The notes below the pieces were generated by a model that worked only from the letters and a program-made list of their open reading frames with translations, searched no databases and had not been told where the DNA came from. From Phascolarctobacterium sp. (GTDB taxonomy: Bacteria > Bacillota > Negativicutes > Acidaminococcales > Acidaminococcaceae), in assembly GCA_019417125.1 (NCBI GenBank), contig DXVZ01000108.1, positions 1 through 19,796 of the forward strand: a stretch of DNA of 19,796 nucleotides. The letters run 5' to 3'. The position numbers were made by a program, and so were the translations under genes. The first letter of the stretch is position 1; each line of letters opens with the position of its first letter. Positions 1 to 7,509 of this stretch are shown here, piece after piece.

Positions 1-41
1 ATATAAAATATTATTGTTTGTTGTACAAAGGAGTAATAATT

Positions 42-1199
42 ATGCAGGCTTTAGAAGGAATAAAAGTTGTAGATTTTAGTAAATGGCTGCCGGGGCAATT
101 TTGCGGCATGACGCTGGGCGATTTTGGCGCCGACGTAATAAAGGTGGAGGACGTTAAAGGCGACGTTACGCGCGGCTTTACGCCGGCTAAAAAAGCGGGC
201 ATGAGCTACTGGCACTTAATGCTGAACCGCAATAAGCGCGGCGTAACCGTTAATTTAAAAACACCGGCAGGGCGCGAAGTGCTGCTGCGCCTGTTAAAAG
301 ATGCCGATGTATTTTTGGAAGGCTTCCGCCCGGGCTATTTAAAAATGCTGGGGCTGGATTACGAAACCGTCAGCAAAATTAACCCGCGCCTTATTTATTG
401 TTCTATTACCGGCTTTGGTCCGGAAGGCAAATACAAGCATATGCCTTCGCACGATTTAAACGTCATTGGCTTGGCTGGCGTAGCGGCGCAGGAGGACGGA
501 ACGGACATCAGCGTGCCCTCTGTGCAGGTGGCGGCGCTGGGCGGCAGCTTAAACGCTATCAGCGGCATTTTGCTGGCGCTGCTGGCACGCGAGCGTACCG
601 GCAAAGGCCAGGCTGTAAATATTGATTTATACAGCGCTGCTATCAGCAGTGAAATTACCGGTATCAGCAGCGTTATTGGCTGCCGCGAAACCGGAATGCC
701 GTCTTTCGGGCGTACGGCGTCGCATTATTACACGGTTTATAAAACTAAGGACGGGCGTTATTTAAGCATCGGCACCATAGAGCCCAAGTTTTGGAAAAAG
801 ATGTGTGAACTGCTGAACCTGCCGGACCTGGAAAGCCGCCAGTTTGATTTTGAACATTCAGCAGAGCTAAAGGCAAAACTTGCCGCCGCTTTTGCACAGA
901 AAACGCAGGCGGAATGGCTGGAACTTATCGGCAGGGAAGAATTTTGCGTAACGCCTGTCCGCACCTTGCAGGAGGCTTTGGACAGCGACTTGACGCAGGA
1001 GCAATCGCAGATGCTTGTTACTAAAAAAGAAGATTTGGGCGATTATACTTATGTGAAATCTGCCATTAAGCTGTCGGATACGGCTGGGGCGATTAACCGC
1101 CGCGCGCCGTACTTAGGCGAACATACGCAAGAGGTGCTGGAGGGCATCGGCTACAGCCCGGAAGAAATTGCCGCTATGCACGCAAAAGGGGAGATATAA
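42..1199 (+). CDS. CaiB/BaiF family CoA-transferase or acyl-CoA racemase (class III)
   Basis: 385 aa, full family length. Class III enzymes move CoA between acids or, in the AMACR branch, racemise 2-methylacyl-CoA in the cytoplasm. The N-terminus (GIKVVDFSKWLPGQFCG, LGDFGADVIKVE), the NPRLIYCSITGFG segment and the RERTGKGQ motif near residues 184-191 are typical. The histidine of the AMACR-type HD motif is present (H137-D138). The aspartate normally found about 28-30 residues later is not: the segment around residues 161-169 reads VQVAALGGS. An in-frame TTG at 18 lies before the RBS (AAAGGAG, 27-33), so the ATG at 42 is the start. The M48 protease gene follows with no gap, suggesting one transcript. 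The substrate cannot be told from sequence; family assignment is firm, catalysis uncertain. Confidence 0.88.
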   Translation: MQALEGIKVVDFSKWLPGQFCGMTLGDFGADVIKVEDVKGDVTRGFTPAKKAGMSYWHLMLNRNKRGVTVNLKTPAGREVLLRLLKDADVFLEGFRPGYLKMLGLDYETVSKINPRLIYCSITGFGPEGKYKHMPSHDLNVIGLAGVAAQEDGTDISVPSVQVAALGGSLNAISGILLALLARERTGKGQAVNIDLYSAAISSEITGISSVIGCRETGMPSFGRTASHYYTVYKTKDGRYLSIGTIEPKFWKKMCELLNLPDLESRQFDFEHSAELKAKLAAAFAQKTQAEWLELIGREEFCVTPVRTLQEALDSDLTQEQSQMLVTKKEDLGDYTYVKSAIKLSDTAGAINRRAPYLGEHTQEVLEGIGYSPEEIAAMHAKGEI

Positions 1200-2291
1200 A
1201 TGGCATTGAAAAACGTTTGTAAACTATTCGGCAGCCTGCTGTTTGCCGTATGCCTGTTTGTGGGTGCGGCGCTGCCTGCCGAAGCAGGGATTATCAGCAA
1301 GCAGCAGGAAATTGACATGGGCCGCGAAACCGCCATGGCGCTGGAAGCGCAGTACGGCGTGGTGCAGGATTATGAATTGCAGGAGCGCGTTAACCGTATC
1401 GGCCAAAGCCTGGTGGCCGTCAGCGACAGGCAGGATTTGGAATATACTTTTAAAGTGCTGAACTGCGATGAGGTAAACGCGCTGGCGTGCCCAGGCGGCT
1501 TTGTGTATGTGTTTAGGGGGCTTATTGATTATATGCCGAGCGATTCCGAACTGGCGGGCGTGCTTGGGCACGAAGTAAGCCACATTGTTGAAAAGCACAC
1601 CGTTCACCAAATTGAAAAACAGTTGTTAACCACGCTGCTGTTAGCCGTTGCCACCAAGGGCGATTTGGGGCTGACGGGGTTGGCATCGCAGGCACTGGCG
1701 GCTGGTTACAGCCGTACCGATGAACGCGGCGCCGATAAAGAAGGTTTTAACCTGTGCGTTAAAGCAGGCTATAATCCGTACAGCATGGTGCTGACTATTA
1801 ACAAACTAGAAGATTTGGCGCAGGAAAAAGGCAACCCTGGCTACGGTCTGTTCAGCAGCCACCCGGAACCGGAAGAGCGCCTGAAACGAGTTATGAAGCA
1901 GATTAAAAAATTAGACCCGCACCCGGACATTACTGTGCATGAAGACGGCATGGCAACCGTTCACGAAGGCGACTGGAGTTTTAACATCACCCAAAAGGTG
2001 GGCAACGATAAACCTGAATACCGCGCGTATATGCTGGCAGGTTCGCTGTATGTGGCACGCCAGCGCGGGCCGGTTGACCCGTACCGCTTTATTGTGTACG
2101 ACAACGGCAGCAGCGCGACGCTGTATTACGAGGATGTGCAGCTTTTAACCGTTTATAACCAGGATGCCTACGCAGCAGGTTTTGGCGATGCAGGCAGCTA
2201 TGCTAATGCTTGCGCCCAGCTTTTACGCGAATGGGCGCCGGTAGCCAACGCCAATGACGCAGCAAAAGATAAACAAGAAGATGACGATTGA
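1200..2291 (+). CDS. Secreted M48 family zinc metalloprotease
   Basis: 363 aa. A signal peptide is visible: basic start, hydrophobic core at residues 9-25, and a likely cleavage after A29 (PAEA/GI), so the protein acts outside the cytoplasmic membrane. The zinc site is the HEVSH motif (H124, E125, H128), and E175 in the SRTDERGAD motif is the expected third ligand. This is the M48 arrangement seen in the secreted BepA/LoiP-like group rather than membrane HtpX, since no further transmembrane segments are seen. Residues 240-350 form a C-terminal domain I do not recognise; it ends in an acidic, charged tail (KDKQEDDD). The start codon touches the stop of the upstream CoA-transferase gene, and the RBS (GGGGAGA) lies inside that gene. 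Role is likely envelope protein quality control, by family. Confidence 0.88.
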   Translation: MALKNVCKLFGSLLFAVCLFVGAALPAEAGIISKQQEIDMGRETAMALEAQYGVVQDYELQERVNRIGQSLVAVSDRQDLEYTFKVLNCDEVNALACPGGFVYVFRGLIDYMPSDSELAGVLGHEVSHIVEKHTVHQIEKQLLTTLLLAVATKGDLGLTGLASQALAAGYSRTDERGADKEGFNLCVKAGYNPYSMVLTINKLEDLAQEKGNPGYGLFSSHPEPEERLKRVMKQIKKLDPHPDITVHEDGMATVHEGDWSFNITQKVGNDKPEYRAYMLAGSLYVARQRGPVDPYRFIVYDNGSSATLYYEDVQLLTVYNQDAYAAGFGDAGSYANACAQLLREWAPVANANDAAKDKQEDDD

Positions 2292-2302
2292 TAAAAAAAT
2301 AA

Positions 2303-2327
2303 CCGCGCCTACATTTTGCGGGCGCGG
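2303..2327. terminator. Bidirectional rho-independent terminator
   Basis: Seven-bp GC stem, CCGCGCC (2303-2309) with GGCGCGG (2321-2327). It is flanked by an A-rich stretch on the left (a U-tract for the minus strand) and a T-rich stretch on the right. It sits between the converging M48 and HD-domain genes and can serve both. Confidence 0.75.
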
Positions 2328-2334
2328 CATTTCT

Positions 2335-2910
2335 TTATAAATTTCCTTTTAGTCCGACAGCAGCGGCATGTTCCTTTAAGCCTTCGATGGTTTCTTTAAT
2401 AACGTCATCTAAAGGTTTGCCTAACATTTCGCAGCCGTTTTTAATAATTTCGCGGTTAACACCGGCAGCGAAGGATTTATCTTTAAACTTTTTCTTAACG
2501 GATTTAACCTCTAAATCTAAAACGCTTTTGGACGGGCGCATTAAACACAACGCATTGATAAGCCCGGTTAACTCATCAATCGTGTACAAAACCTTTTCCA
2601 GATTGCTTTCAGGCTTAACATCGCTGCAAAGCCCATAGGCGTGGCTGCATACAGCGTGAATGTAAAAATCGCTGATGCCGCGTTCCTTCATAATTTCGGC
2701 AGCCTTGGTGCAATGCTCTTCCGGAAATTTTTCGTAATCAAAATCGTGCAGCAGGCCTGCGTTGCCCCAAACATCGGCATCCTCGCCATAAAGCACGGCA
2801 AAATGGCGCATGGCAGCTTCTGCCTGTAAGGCGTGCTTTCTTAAAGCAGGCGTAGCTGTAAATTCGCAAAGCAGTGCCCATGCTTTTTCTCGCGTTAAAG
2901 TTTCTTCCAT
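2335..2910 (-). CDS. HD-domain phosphohydrolase-like protein
   Basis: 191 aa. HD-domain metal ligands are visible: H26 early in the fold, the H55-D56 doublet in GLLHDFDYEKFPEEH, then histidines in the HAVCSHAYG stretch and a later aspartate in TIDELTG. HD proteins are metal-dependent phosphohydrolases, often acting on nucleotides; this short stand-alone type is commonly annotated only as HDIG or HD-domain hydrolase, and its substrate is unknown. The start ATG at 2910 has a G-rich RBS (GAGGGGG) about nine bases upstream. It is transcribed alone, converging on the M48 gene and diverging from the XRE-cupin regulator, with 185 bp between the two starts. I see no membrane segment or signal peptide, so it is cytoplasmic. 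Confidence 0.8.
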   Translation of the reverse strand: MEETLTREKAWALLCEFTATPALRKHALQAEAAMRHFAVLYGEDADVWGNAGLLHDFDYEKFPEEHCTKAAEIMKERGISDFYIHAVCSHAYGLCSDVKPESNLEKVLYTIDELTGLINALCLMRPSKSVLDLEVKSVKKKFKDKSFAAGVNREIIKNGCEMLGKPLDDVIKETIEGLKEHAAAVGLKGNL

Positions 2911-3095
2911 AAATAAAGCCCCCTCGGCAAATTTATTATCAGCAGCGCTTAACTGCGGATTAATTATTGATTTATAAAGCTGTTTTGCATATAATAAAGA
3001 AAATAAATTGAACTGATTGTAAGATTTACCGAACTATCGTCAAATATATTTTACGACCGTCCGGTTTATTTGTCAACTGTTGAAGGAGCACTTTT

Positions 3096-3647
3096 ATGGA
3101 TTTAGGCAGAATTATCGGGCAAAACTTAAATAAACTCCGCACGGAGCGCGGCTTAACGCTTGGGCAGCTCGCCAAAATGTCCGGCATCAGCAAGGCGATT
3201 TTGTCGGATATTGAAAAGGGAGGCAGCAACCCGACGATAAATACCATTTGGAAAATTGCCAACGGGCTGAGCATACCCTTTACGCGCCTGATGGAGTTTG
3301 AAGAGCCTGCCGGAACAGTGGTGCGCAAGGCAGATACTGCCATGCAGCACGGAGATACTGATGCTTACCGCATTTATTGTTATTTCAGCAGCGCGCAGGA
3401 GCGGAACTTTGAGCTTTTTTACTGCGAACTTGACGCGGGTGCCAGCAATACATCCATCGGTCATTCGCCTAAAGCGCAGGAATATATTTACGTCATCGAA
3501 GGCGAACTTTCAATTAAAACAGATGCCGCGCTGTATACGCTGAACGAGGGCGATTCGCTGGTATTCAATTCTAGTGTTAACCATACTTACATTAATAATA
3601 AAAACGTAATGGCAAAATTTATGGTCATCAACTATTATCCGTGCTAA
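3096..3647 (+). CDS. XRE-family transcriptional regulator with C-terminal cupin domain
   Basis: 183 aa. Residues about 6-62 form a Cro/C1-type helix-turn-helix (LRTERGLTLGQLAKMSGISK, then LSDIEKGGSNPTINTIWKIANGLSIPFTRLM). Residues about 105-180 form a small beta-barrel cupin (AQEYIYVIEGELSIKTD, LNEGDSLVFNSSVNHTYIN). This two-domain layout is common in regulators of amino-acid, polyamine or antibiotic-stress genes, with the cupin as effector sensor. A good RBS (GAAGGAG) precedes the ATG. It is divergent from the HD-domain gene, so a shared control region at 2911-3095 is possible. Its targets cannot be deduced; no clear operator palindrome was found there. Confidence 0.88.
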   Translation: MDLGRIIGQNLNKLRTERGLTLGQLAKMSGISKAILSDIEKGGSNPTINTIWKIANGLSIPFTRLMEFEEPAGTVVRKADTAMQHGDTDAYRIYCYFSSAQERNFELFYCELDAGASNTSIGHSPKAQEYIYVIEGELSIKTDAALYTLNEGDSLVFNSSVNHTYINNKNVMAKFMVINYYPC

Positions 3648-3659
3648 CGGCAAAACAAA

Positions 3660-3689
3660 AACACCTGCTGCCTTATGGCAACAGGTGTT
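3660..3689. terminator. Bidirectional rho-independent terminator
   Basis: Arms AACACCTGCTGCC (3660-3672) and GGCAACAGGTGTT (3677-3689) pair over 13 positions with one mismatch around a TTAT loop. T-rich sequence follows on the plus strand, and A-rich sequence precedes it (a U-tract on the minus strand). It separates the converging XRE-cupin and rubrerythrin genes. Confidence 0.8.
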
Positions 3690-3720
3690 TCTTTTGCTTA
3701 TCGCTTAAATAACTGTTAAA

Positions 3721-4266
3721 TTATTTGTTGAAATAACGGGCAAGAAGACCTGCAAAAGCTCTGCCGTGGCGGGCTTCGTCACGAGCCATTTCATGAACGG
3801 TGTCATGGATAGCGTCAAGGCCGAGTTCTTTAGCGCGTTTTGCAAGGTCGGTTTTGCCTGCGGTTGCGCCGTTTTCAGCTTCTACGCGCATTTCAAGGTT
3901 CTTTTTGGTGCTGTCGGTAACAACTTCGCCGAGCAGTTCAGCAAATTTAGCAGCATGTTCTGCTTCTTCAAAAGCAGCTTTTTCCCAGTACAGGCCGATT
4001 TCCGGATAGCCTTCACGGAAAGCAACGCGGCTCATAGCAAGGTACATGCCTACTTCGCTGCATTCGCCGTTAAAGTTAGCGCGCAGGTCTTCTTTAATAT
4101 CTTCGGGAACGTCTTTGGCAACGCCTACAAAATGTTCGGCAGCCCAAGTCATTTCACCTTTCATTTCTACAAATTTGGAAGCCGGAGCTTTGCACTGCGG
4201 GCAGTATTCCGGAGCAGTTTCACCTTCATAAACATAGCCGCAAACTTGGCAAACCCATTTTTTCAT
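3721..4266 (-). CDS. Reverse rubrerythrin (rubredoxin domain first)
   Basis: 181 aa. The N-terminal rubredoxin-like iron site uses C6, C9, C22 and C25 (CQVC and CPQC). It precedes the four-helix diiron domain, which carries FNGECSEVGMY (E68, E71), EEAEHAAK (E101, H104) and the late DEARHGR ligands. Classical rubrerythrin has rubredoxin at the C-terminus; the reversed order matches the oxygen-inducible reverse rubrerythrins known from clostridia, which reduce peroxide with electrons from NADH via reductases. It is cytoplasmic. A strong GGAGG RBS precedes ATG 4266, and a near-consensus promoter with a palindrome lies upstream (4337-4379). It is monocistronic. Role: peroxide and oxygen defence in an anaerobe; highly sure of family. 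Confidence 0.93.
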   Translation of the reverse strand: MKKWVCQVCGYVYEGETAPEYCPQCKAPASKFVEMKGEMTWAAEHFVGVAKDVPEDIKEDLRANFNGECSEVGMYLAMSRVAFREGYPEIGLYWEKAAFEEAEHAAKFAELLGEVVTDSTKKNLEMRVEAENGATAGKTDLAKRAKELGLDAIHDTVHEMARDEARHGRAFAGLLARYFNK

Positions 4267-4336
4267 TATTCATTCCTCCATAAAGTACAAAATTTAAAAT
4301 TATTGTTGGCGGCATCTTTAACCGCTTACAGTAATG

Positions 4337-4379
4337 ATTTTAGCACAGGCAGCAGCAGTTGTCAATAATAATTATTATT
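4337..4379 (-). promoter_or_regulatory. Rubrerythrin promoter with palindromic putative operator
   Basis: On the minus strand, -35 TTGACA (4365-4360), a 17-bp spacer and -10 TAAAAT (4342-4337) form a near-consensus sigma-70 promoter. A perfect 16-bp palindrome, AATAATAATTATTATT (4364-4379), runs into the first bases of the -35 box. Its AT-rich two-fold symmetry resembles Fur/PerR-type boxes, but it is not an exact match to the Bacillus PerR consensus. The promoter is clear; the regulator is an inference. Confidence 0.75.
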
Positions 4380-4484
4380 TGTTGGATAATGCTAACATTA
4401 AAATTTTTGTGAAATCTGTTTTAAATATCCGCGGAAAGCGGTTGCCAGTAAATGCTAAGGCGTTATTTTAATTGGTGCAGGCTA

Positions 4485-4513
4485 TTGTGGAATTCCATAG
4501 AAGTTGCTATAAT
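4485..4513 (+). promoter_or_regulatory. Promoter of the 101-aa protein gene
   Basis: -10 TATAAT (4508-4513) is perfect; a weak -35 TTGTGG (4485-4490) stands 17 bp upstream. A 10-bp palindrome TGGAATTCCA (4488-4497) overlaps the -35 edge and could be an operator. Confidence 0.6.
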
Positions 4514-4533
4514 ATACAGAACGGAGGTACATT

Positions 4534-4839
4534 ATGGAAAAATTTACTGTTACGTTAAACCACCATGCTCATTATGGTTATGTGGAATATGACCCGGAAA
4601 CCAAAACCGCTAATGTTGTGCTGGACGTTCCGGAAGCAAAGGCAAGGGTAGAAGAATTTTTAAGCAAGCCCTTAACGCTTGATTTGCCGGAGGGTGAGAC
4701 CATCCGCCAGTTTGCCACCAAAACTTTAATGCCGCTTGACAGTTTGGAAAACTTTAAAAACTGCTTGGGCAGATTATGGTATAACACCGATGTAAGGGTT
4801 GAGTGGAGCATGCCTCCGGGAGCGATGGACAATTTGTAA
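4534..4839 (+). CDS. Unrecognised 101-aa cytoplasmic protein
   Basis: I do not recognise this family. It is a soluble, slightly acidic small protein with no signal peptide, membrane segment or cysteine pair except one Cys (KNCLGRLWYNTDVRVEW). It has alternating beta-like segments (FTVTLNHHAHYGYVEYD, TANVVLDV) followed by a helix (EAKARVEEFLSKP). It is very likely real: a perfect -10 box, a strong RBS (ACGGAGG) eight bases before ATG, and coding-like composition. It stands alone between the divergent rubrerythrin gene and tRNA-Arg, which has its own promoter immediately after the stop. No function is proposed. Confidence 0.75.
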   Translation: MEKFTVTLNHHAHYGYVEYDPETKTANVVLDVPEAKARVEEFLSKPLTLDLPEGETIRQFATKTLMPLDSLENFKNCLGRLWYNTDVRVEWSMPPGAMDNL

Positions 4840-4868
4840 TTGCCTGCCGCTGCAAATTGTGGTAAACT
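4840..4868 (+). promoter_or_regulatory. Probable promoter of tRNA-Arg
   Basis: -35 TTGCCT (4840-4845), a 17-bp spacer and -10 TAAACT (4863-4868) lie just upstream of the tRNA, starting right after the stop codon of the preceding gene. Each box matches the consensus at four of six positions, so this is moderate evidence. Confidence 0.5.
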
Positions 4869-4884
4869 TAATAAGCTGATATTT

Positions 4885-4961
4885 GGTTCCGTAGCTCAGC
4901 AGGATAGAGCAACCGCCTCCTAAGCGGTAGGTCGGCAGTTCGAATCTGCCCGGGATCACCA
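4885..4961 (+). tRNA. tRNA-Arg (anticodon CCT), CCA encoded
   Basis: The complete cloverleaf can be folded by eye. The acceptor stem GGTTCCG pairs with CGGGATC (with G-U pairs) and is followed by discriminator A and an encoded CCA (4959-4961). The D-arm is GCTC/GAGC. The anticodon arm is ACCGC-CTCCTAA-GCGGT, and the seven-base loop puts CCT at the anticodon, which reads AGG arginine codons. The T-arm is GGCAG-TTCGAAT-CTGCC. Confidence 0.95.
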
Positions 4962-4969
4962 GTAAATAT

Positions 4970-5005
4970 GCGCACTTGCATTAGTATGCAGGTGCGCTTT
5001 TTTTA
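4970..5005 (+). terminator. Rho-independent terminator after tRNA-Arg
   Basis: Twelve-bp stem GCGCACTTGCAT (4970-4981) with ATGCAGGTGCGC (4986-4997), one G-U pair, TAGT loop, followed by a seven-T run. Confidence 0.9.
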
Positions 5006-5037
5006 TTGCAAAGAAACTATTTTCTGCATTCTGTTTG

Positions 5038-5529
5038 TTATTTTTTACCCTTAACTTTTAATTCCATCTGCCGTTTTGAACGGCGGTATTGCAGCATAAA
5101 ACGGCGTACTTTAAGCACGCGGAACAGGCTGGAAACCAGCATTACACCGATAGCGATGGCGACGGAGTCTGTCATTGCCGTAAGCAGAATGGAAGTGCCG
5201 TTGTTGTAATCGTTATTAATAATAGCAAACATACCTTGATAAATACCCAGCCCGGGCACAAGCGGCACAATGCCGGGAATTACAAAGACTGTTACCGGCT
5301 GTTTAAAGATACGCGAGCTTAATTCGCTGGCAAGCGCAAGAGAGATGGTGGCACAAAAATTGGACACAAACGAAGTATAGCCAAGCTCATGCCGCAGGTA
5401 GATAAACACTATCCAGCCGATAGCGCCGATAACACCGTCAATCAGTACGATTTTTTTTGGGGCTTGGAACAGGACAGCAAACGCCATTGTGGCAAGGCAG
5501 GCAAAACCGAAGGCGGTTATAATTTCCAT
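5038..5529 (-). CDS. Threonine/serine exporter, small (YjjB/DUF3815-type) subunit
   Basis: 163 aa from ATG 5529. Four to five hydrophobic segments (for example TAFGFACLATMAFAVLF, VLIDGVIGAIGWIVFIYL) and the family signature VFVIPGIVPLVPGLGIYQGM identify the C-terminal half of the ThrE exporter, which effluxes threonine and serine across the inner membrane. In Corynebacterium ThrE is one chain; here, as with YjjP/YjjB, it is split, and the partner lies immediately upstream. A GTG at 5538 is in frame, but the GGGGG RBS (5539-5543) sits properly before ATG 5529. The gene overlaps the end of its partner by 13 bp, indicating translational coupling. The C-terminus is strongly basic. Confidence 0.85.
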   Translation of the reverse strand: MEIITAFGFACLATMAFAVLFQAPKKIVLIDGVIGAIGWIVFIYLRHELGYTSFVSNFCATISLALASELSSRIFKQPVTVFVIPGIVPLVPGLGIYQGMFAIINNDYNNGTSILLTAMTDSVAIAIGVMLVSSLFRVLKVRRFMLQYRRSKRQMELKVKGKK

Positions 5530-6302
5530 AAATCCCACCCCCAGATGAACCAGGCACGCAGCACAAAGGCTATGCCGATAGCTATGGACGACGCAAACAG
5601 CAGCGCCTCGGCGATACGCGAATTGCCGCTCATTAAGTTGCCCGCCATGTAGTCACGCAGCCCATTACAGAACGCTACGCCGGGTACAAAGGGCATCAGT
5701 GCGCCTACGATGATTTTTTCCATTGTGCACTGCACGCTTAAAGCGCAGCAGGTAAGCGCCACTGCGCCTATAACCACGCCTGCTACCGCGTTTTCCCAAA
5801 AGGCGCTGGGGTGGTAGCCGGCAATTTGCTTTAACGCCACCATTGCAGCGCCGCCAGTAATAAACGCTGCAATAAAGTCATGGCTGTTGCCGCCCAGCAT
5901 GGCGGAAAACGCCGCCGAACCGATGCCGGAAGCCAGGCACACTGCCCATTTGCCGTATGGCGCTGGCTGCCGCCATTTTTTATCCAGCCAATGGCAGGTT
6001 TCTTCGTAGCCCATGTCCCACTTGACGAAATTGTACGACATGGCGTTCATTTCGCTGATAAGGCTTAAATTGGTGCTGCGGTAGCCGATGCGGCTGACGC
6101 GGATAAAGCTGTCGGTGTCCTCGTTGCCCAAAATAATAACGGTTGGCGTTACAAAGGGGTCAACCTCGTAGCCGTGCGCCAGGCAGCAGCGCGAGATGGT
6201 ATCTTCCACGCGGTAGGTTTCCGCACCGCTTTTTAAAAGGATTTTGCCCATTTTTACTGCAATGTTGATAGTTTGGTCGCGCGTAAACTCTGTTTTAACC
6301 AT
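5517..6302 (-). CDS. Threonine/serine exporter, large (YjjP/DUF1212-type) subunit
   Basis: 261 aa from ATG 6302. The N-terminal soluble half has the DUF1212 pattern (GKILLKSGAETYRVEDTISRCC, then FVTPTVIILGNED). It is followed by about five membrane helices ending in a GALMPFVPGVAFCNGLRDYM motif, which in ThrE proteins lies in the membrane core. It should assemble with the small subunit encoded directly downstream to export threonine or serine. The in-frame TTG at 6326 has no RBS; GGAGG a few bases before 6302 supports the ATG. The ATG overlaps the stop of the glycosylase-like gene (ATGGTTAA), so translation is coupled along the operon. Confidence 0.87.
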   Translation of the reverse strand: MVKTEFTRDQTINIAVKMGKILLKSGAETYRVEDTISRCCLAHGYEVDPFVTPTVIILGNEDTDSFIRVSRIGYRSTNLSLISEMNAMSYNFVKWDMGYEETCHWLDKKWRQPAPYGKWAVCLASGIGSAAFSAMLGGNSHDFIAAFITGGAAMVALKQIAGYHPSAFWENAVAGVVIGAVALTCCALSVQCTMEKIIVGALMPFVPGVAFCNGLRDYMAGNLMSGNSRIAEALLFASSIAIGIAFVLRAWFIWGWDLWKL

Positions 6303-7017
6303 GCTGGCCTCCGCATTGTGCGGCAAACAGCGCTGCTACTGCCGCTTTAAACGCATTTGCCCCGCCCATTGAGGGGTGCGGCACGCATTCGCATGCTACG
6401 CCGTATTTGCCAAGCGTCTGCTGCGATTTGCGACCGATGGCGACAACCTTCATGCCGGGAATAAGCTGCATTAACATTTTTGCGTATTCAATGCCAACAT
6501 CCAGCTCCTCGACGGTGGGCGTGCGGTTGCTTAGAATATTACCTTCTTTATAGGGATGAAACGGAAAAATATTCCACAATACCGTGTCATAAGGCGAAAG
6601 CCCATGACGGGCAATGGTATTCCACATTACCGTCGCCGTTGGTTCGTTAAAGCCGTACAGTTTTTGTGTACGGCTCAGGCGCGGGCTGACTGGGTTGCTG
6701 GTGCGCTCGTACTTCCACTTGCCCAGAACTGCCTGCGGGTTTACGTCTGGGTGGTTGCCAAGTAAAATGCGCTCGCTGGTCATCGCCATGCCGCTGAAAT
6801 GCCCGCCCTGGTAGCCAAGCCCTTCGGCGATAAATAAAAAGTGCGCGTTTTGCCGCAGCTGTAAATAACGCAGCAGGTTAGCCGCACGGATTTTGGGCGC
6901 TTCTTCGCCTATGTCACACTCCTTGTCATAATCCTGCCAAGGGTTAAACACTGTTTCTTTTTTATATAGTTGTAGCTTTTTGATAAATTCTTCTGCCGTC
7001 ACAACGTTCTCCGCCAT
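6295..7017 (-). CDS. Uracil-DNA-glycosylase-superfamily protein
   Basis: 240 aa. Motifs of the UDG fold are visible: FIAEGLGYQGGHFSG near residues 61-75 (the glycine-rich motif A region), WNIFPFHP in the middle, and VPHPSMGG with H214 (motif B, the HPS element that enters the minor groove). The superfamily removes uracil or related bases from DNA; this subgroup is poorly characterised, so exact substrate is open. It starts at ATG 7017, which overlaps the upstream stop by one base (TAATG) and has no good RBS of its own, so it depends on translational coupling. The next gene (ThrE large subunit) overlaps its end by eight bases. The mix of DNA repair, exporter and secreted protein does not suggest one pathway. 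Confidence 0.75.
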   Translation of the reverse strand: MAENVVTAEEFIKKLQLYKKETVFNPWQDYDKECDIGEEAPKIRAANLLRYLQLRQNAHFLFIAEGLGYQGGHFSGMAMTSERILLGNHPDVNPQAVLGKWKYERTSNPVSPRLSRTQKLYGFNEPTATVMWNTIARHGLSPYDTVLWNIFPFHPYKEGNILSNRTPTVEELDVGIEYAKMLMQLIPGMKVVAIGRKSQQTLGKYGVACECVPHPSMGGANAFKAAVAALFAAQCGGQHG

Positions 7018-7448
7018 TAAATTTTTACGTCAATCTGTGCCGATACGCCGACGCCCTGTACGCGGTTAACGTCGGTAATATCAACTTTGTCGATAGGTAT
7101 CAGCGCCTTGGCGCGGAAGCTGCCAAAAAAGGAGGCTTCGATTAAAAGGGCTGCCTTGCATTTTTCTACCTGCGCGTGCGGTCCGCTTACCTGCGCCGCA
7201 CCGGCGTAGCTGCCGTCGCCGACGGTGATGACCGGCACAACCTTGGTAGCGTAATCGCTGCTGACAGCGTATTTGCCAGTTAAGGTGTTAATGGCGCTGT
7301 TAAGCTGGTCGTCAAACTGGCTAACCAGTACGCCGATAGCGCCGCCCTTCAGCACGGTGCCCAAAATGCTTGCCTGCGCTGGGGCTGTGCTGCTGCCAAG
7401 TATAAAGCCGCATACCAGCGCGGCTGCTATATATTTTTTACCCTGCAT
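7017..7448 (-). CDS. Small secreted protein of unknown function, first gene of the operon
   Basis: 143 aa. Clear signal peptide: KK near the start, hydrophobic residues 7-18, and a likely cut after A26 (AQA/S). The mature part begins with a glycine-rich hydrophobic stretch (LGTVLKGGAIGVLVSQF) and then alternates beta-like segments with few charged residues; I do not recognise the family. ATG 7448 has a strong RBS (GGGAGG). The first three codons and the RBS lie inside the left copy of the 71-bp repeat, so this gene's original promoter region was split by the island. It now stands only 68 bp downstream of the island's endonuclease stop, with no terminator seen between. Confidence 0.75.
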   Translation of the reverse strand: MQGKKYIAAALVCGFILGSSTAPAQASILGTVLKGGAIGVLVSQFDDQLNSAINTLTGKYAVSSDYATKVVPVITVGDGSYAGAAQVSGPHAQVEKCKAALLIEASFFGSFRAKALIPIDKVDITDVNRVQGVGVSAQIDVKI

Positions 7449-7509
7449 AGTAAAACCTCCCGTAAAAATTCTACAATATAATTATCTTCGCCGTTTTTTT
7501 ATAAACGCC
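7439..7509 (+). repeat. 71-bp direct repeat, left copy
   Basis: Identical over all 71 bases to 11757-11827. It contains, on the minus strand, the upstream region, RBS and first three codons of the secreted-protein gene. Neighbouring bases differ between copies at both ends, so the limits are sharp. Confidence 0.97.

Noticed and set aside
18..41. TTG-initiated N-terminal extension of the CoA-transferase
   Set aside because: The codons cover the RBS; ATG 42 has proper spacing and matches the usual family N-terminus.
3766..4368. 200-codon plus-strand open frame over rubrerythrin
   Set aside because: Phenylalanine-rich shadow of the helical rubrerythrin gene; no promoter or domain of its own.
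6303..6326. TTG-initiated extension of the large ThrE subunit
   Set aside because: No RBS upstream, and the GGAGG site lies inside the extension, pointing to ATG 6302.
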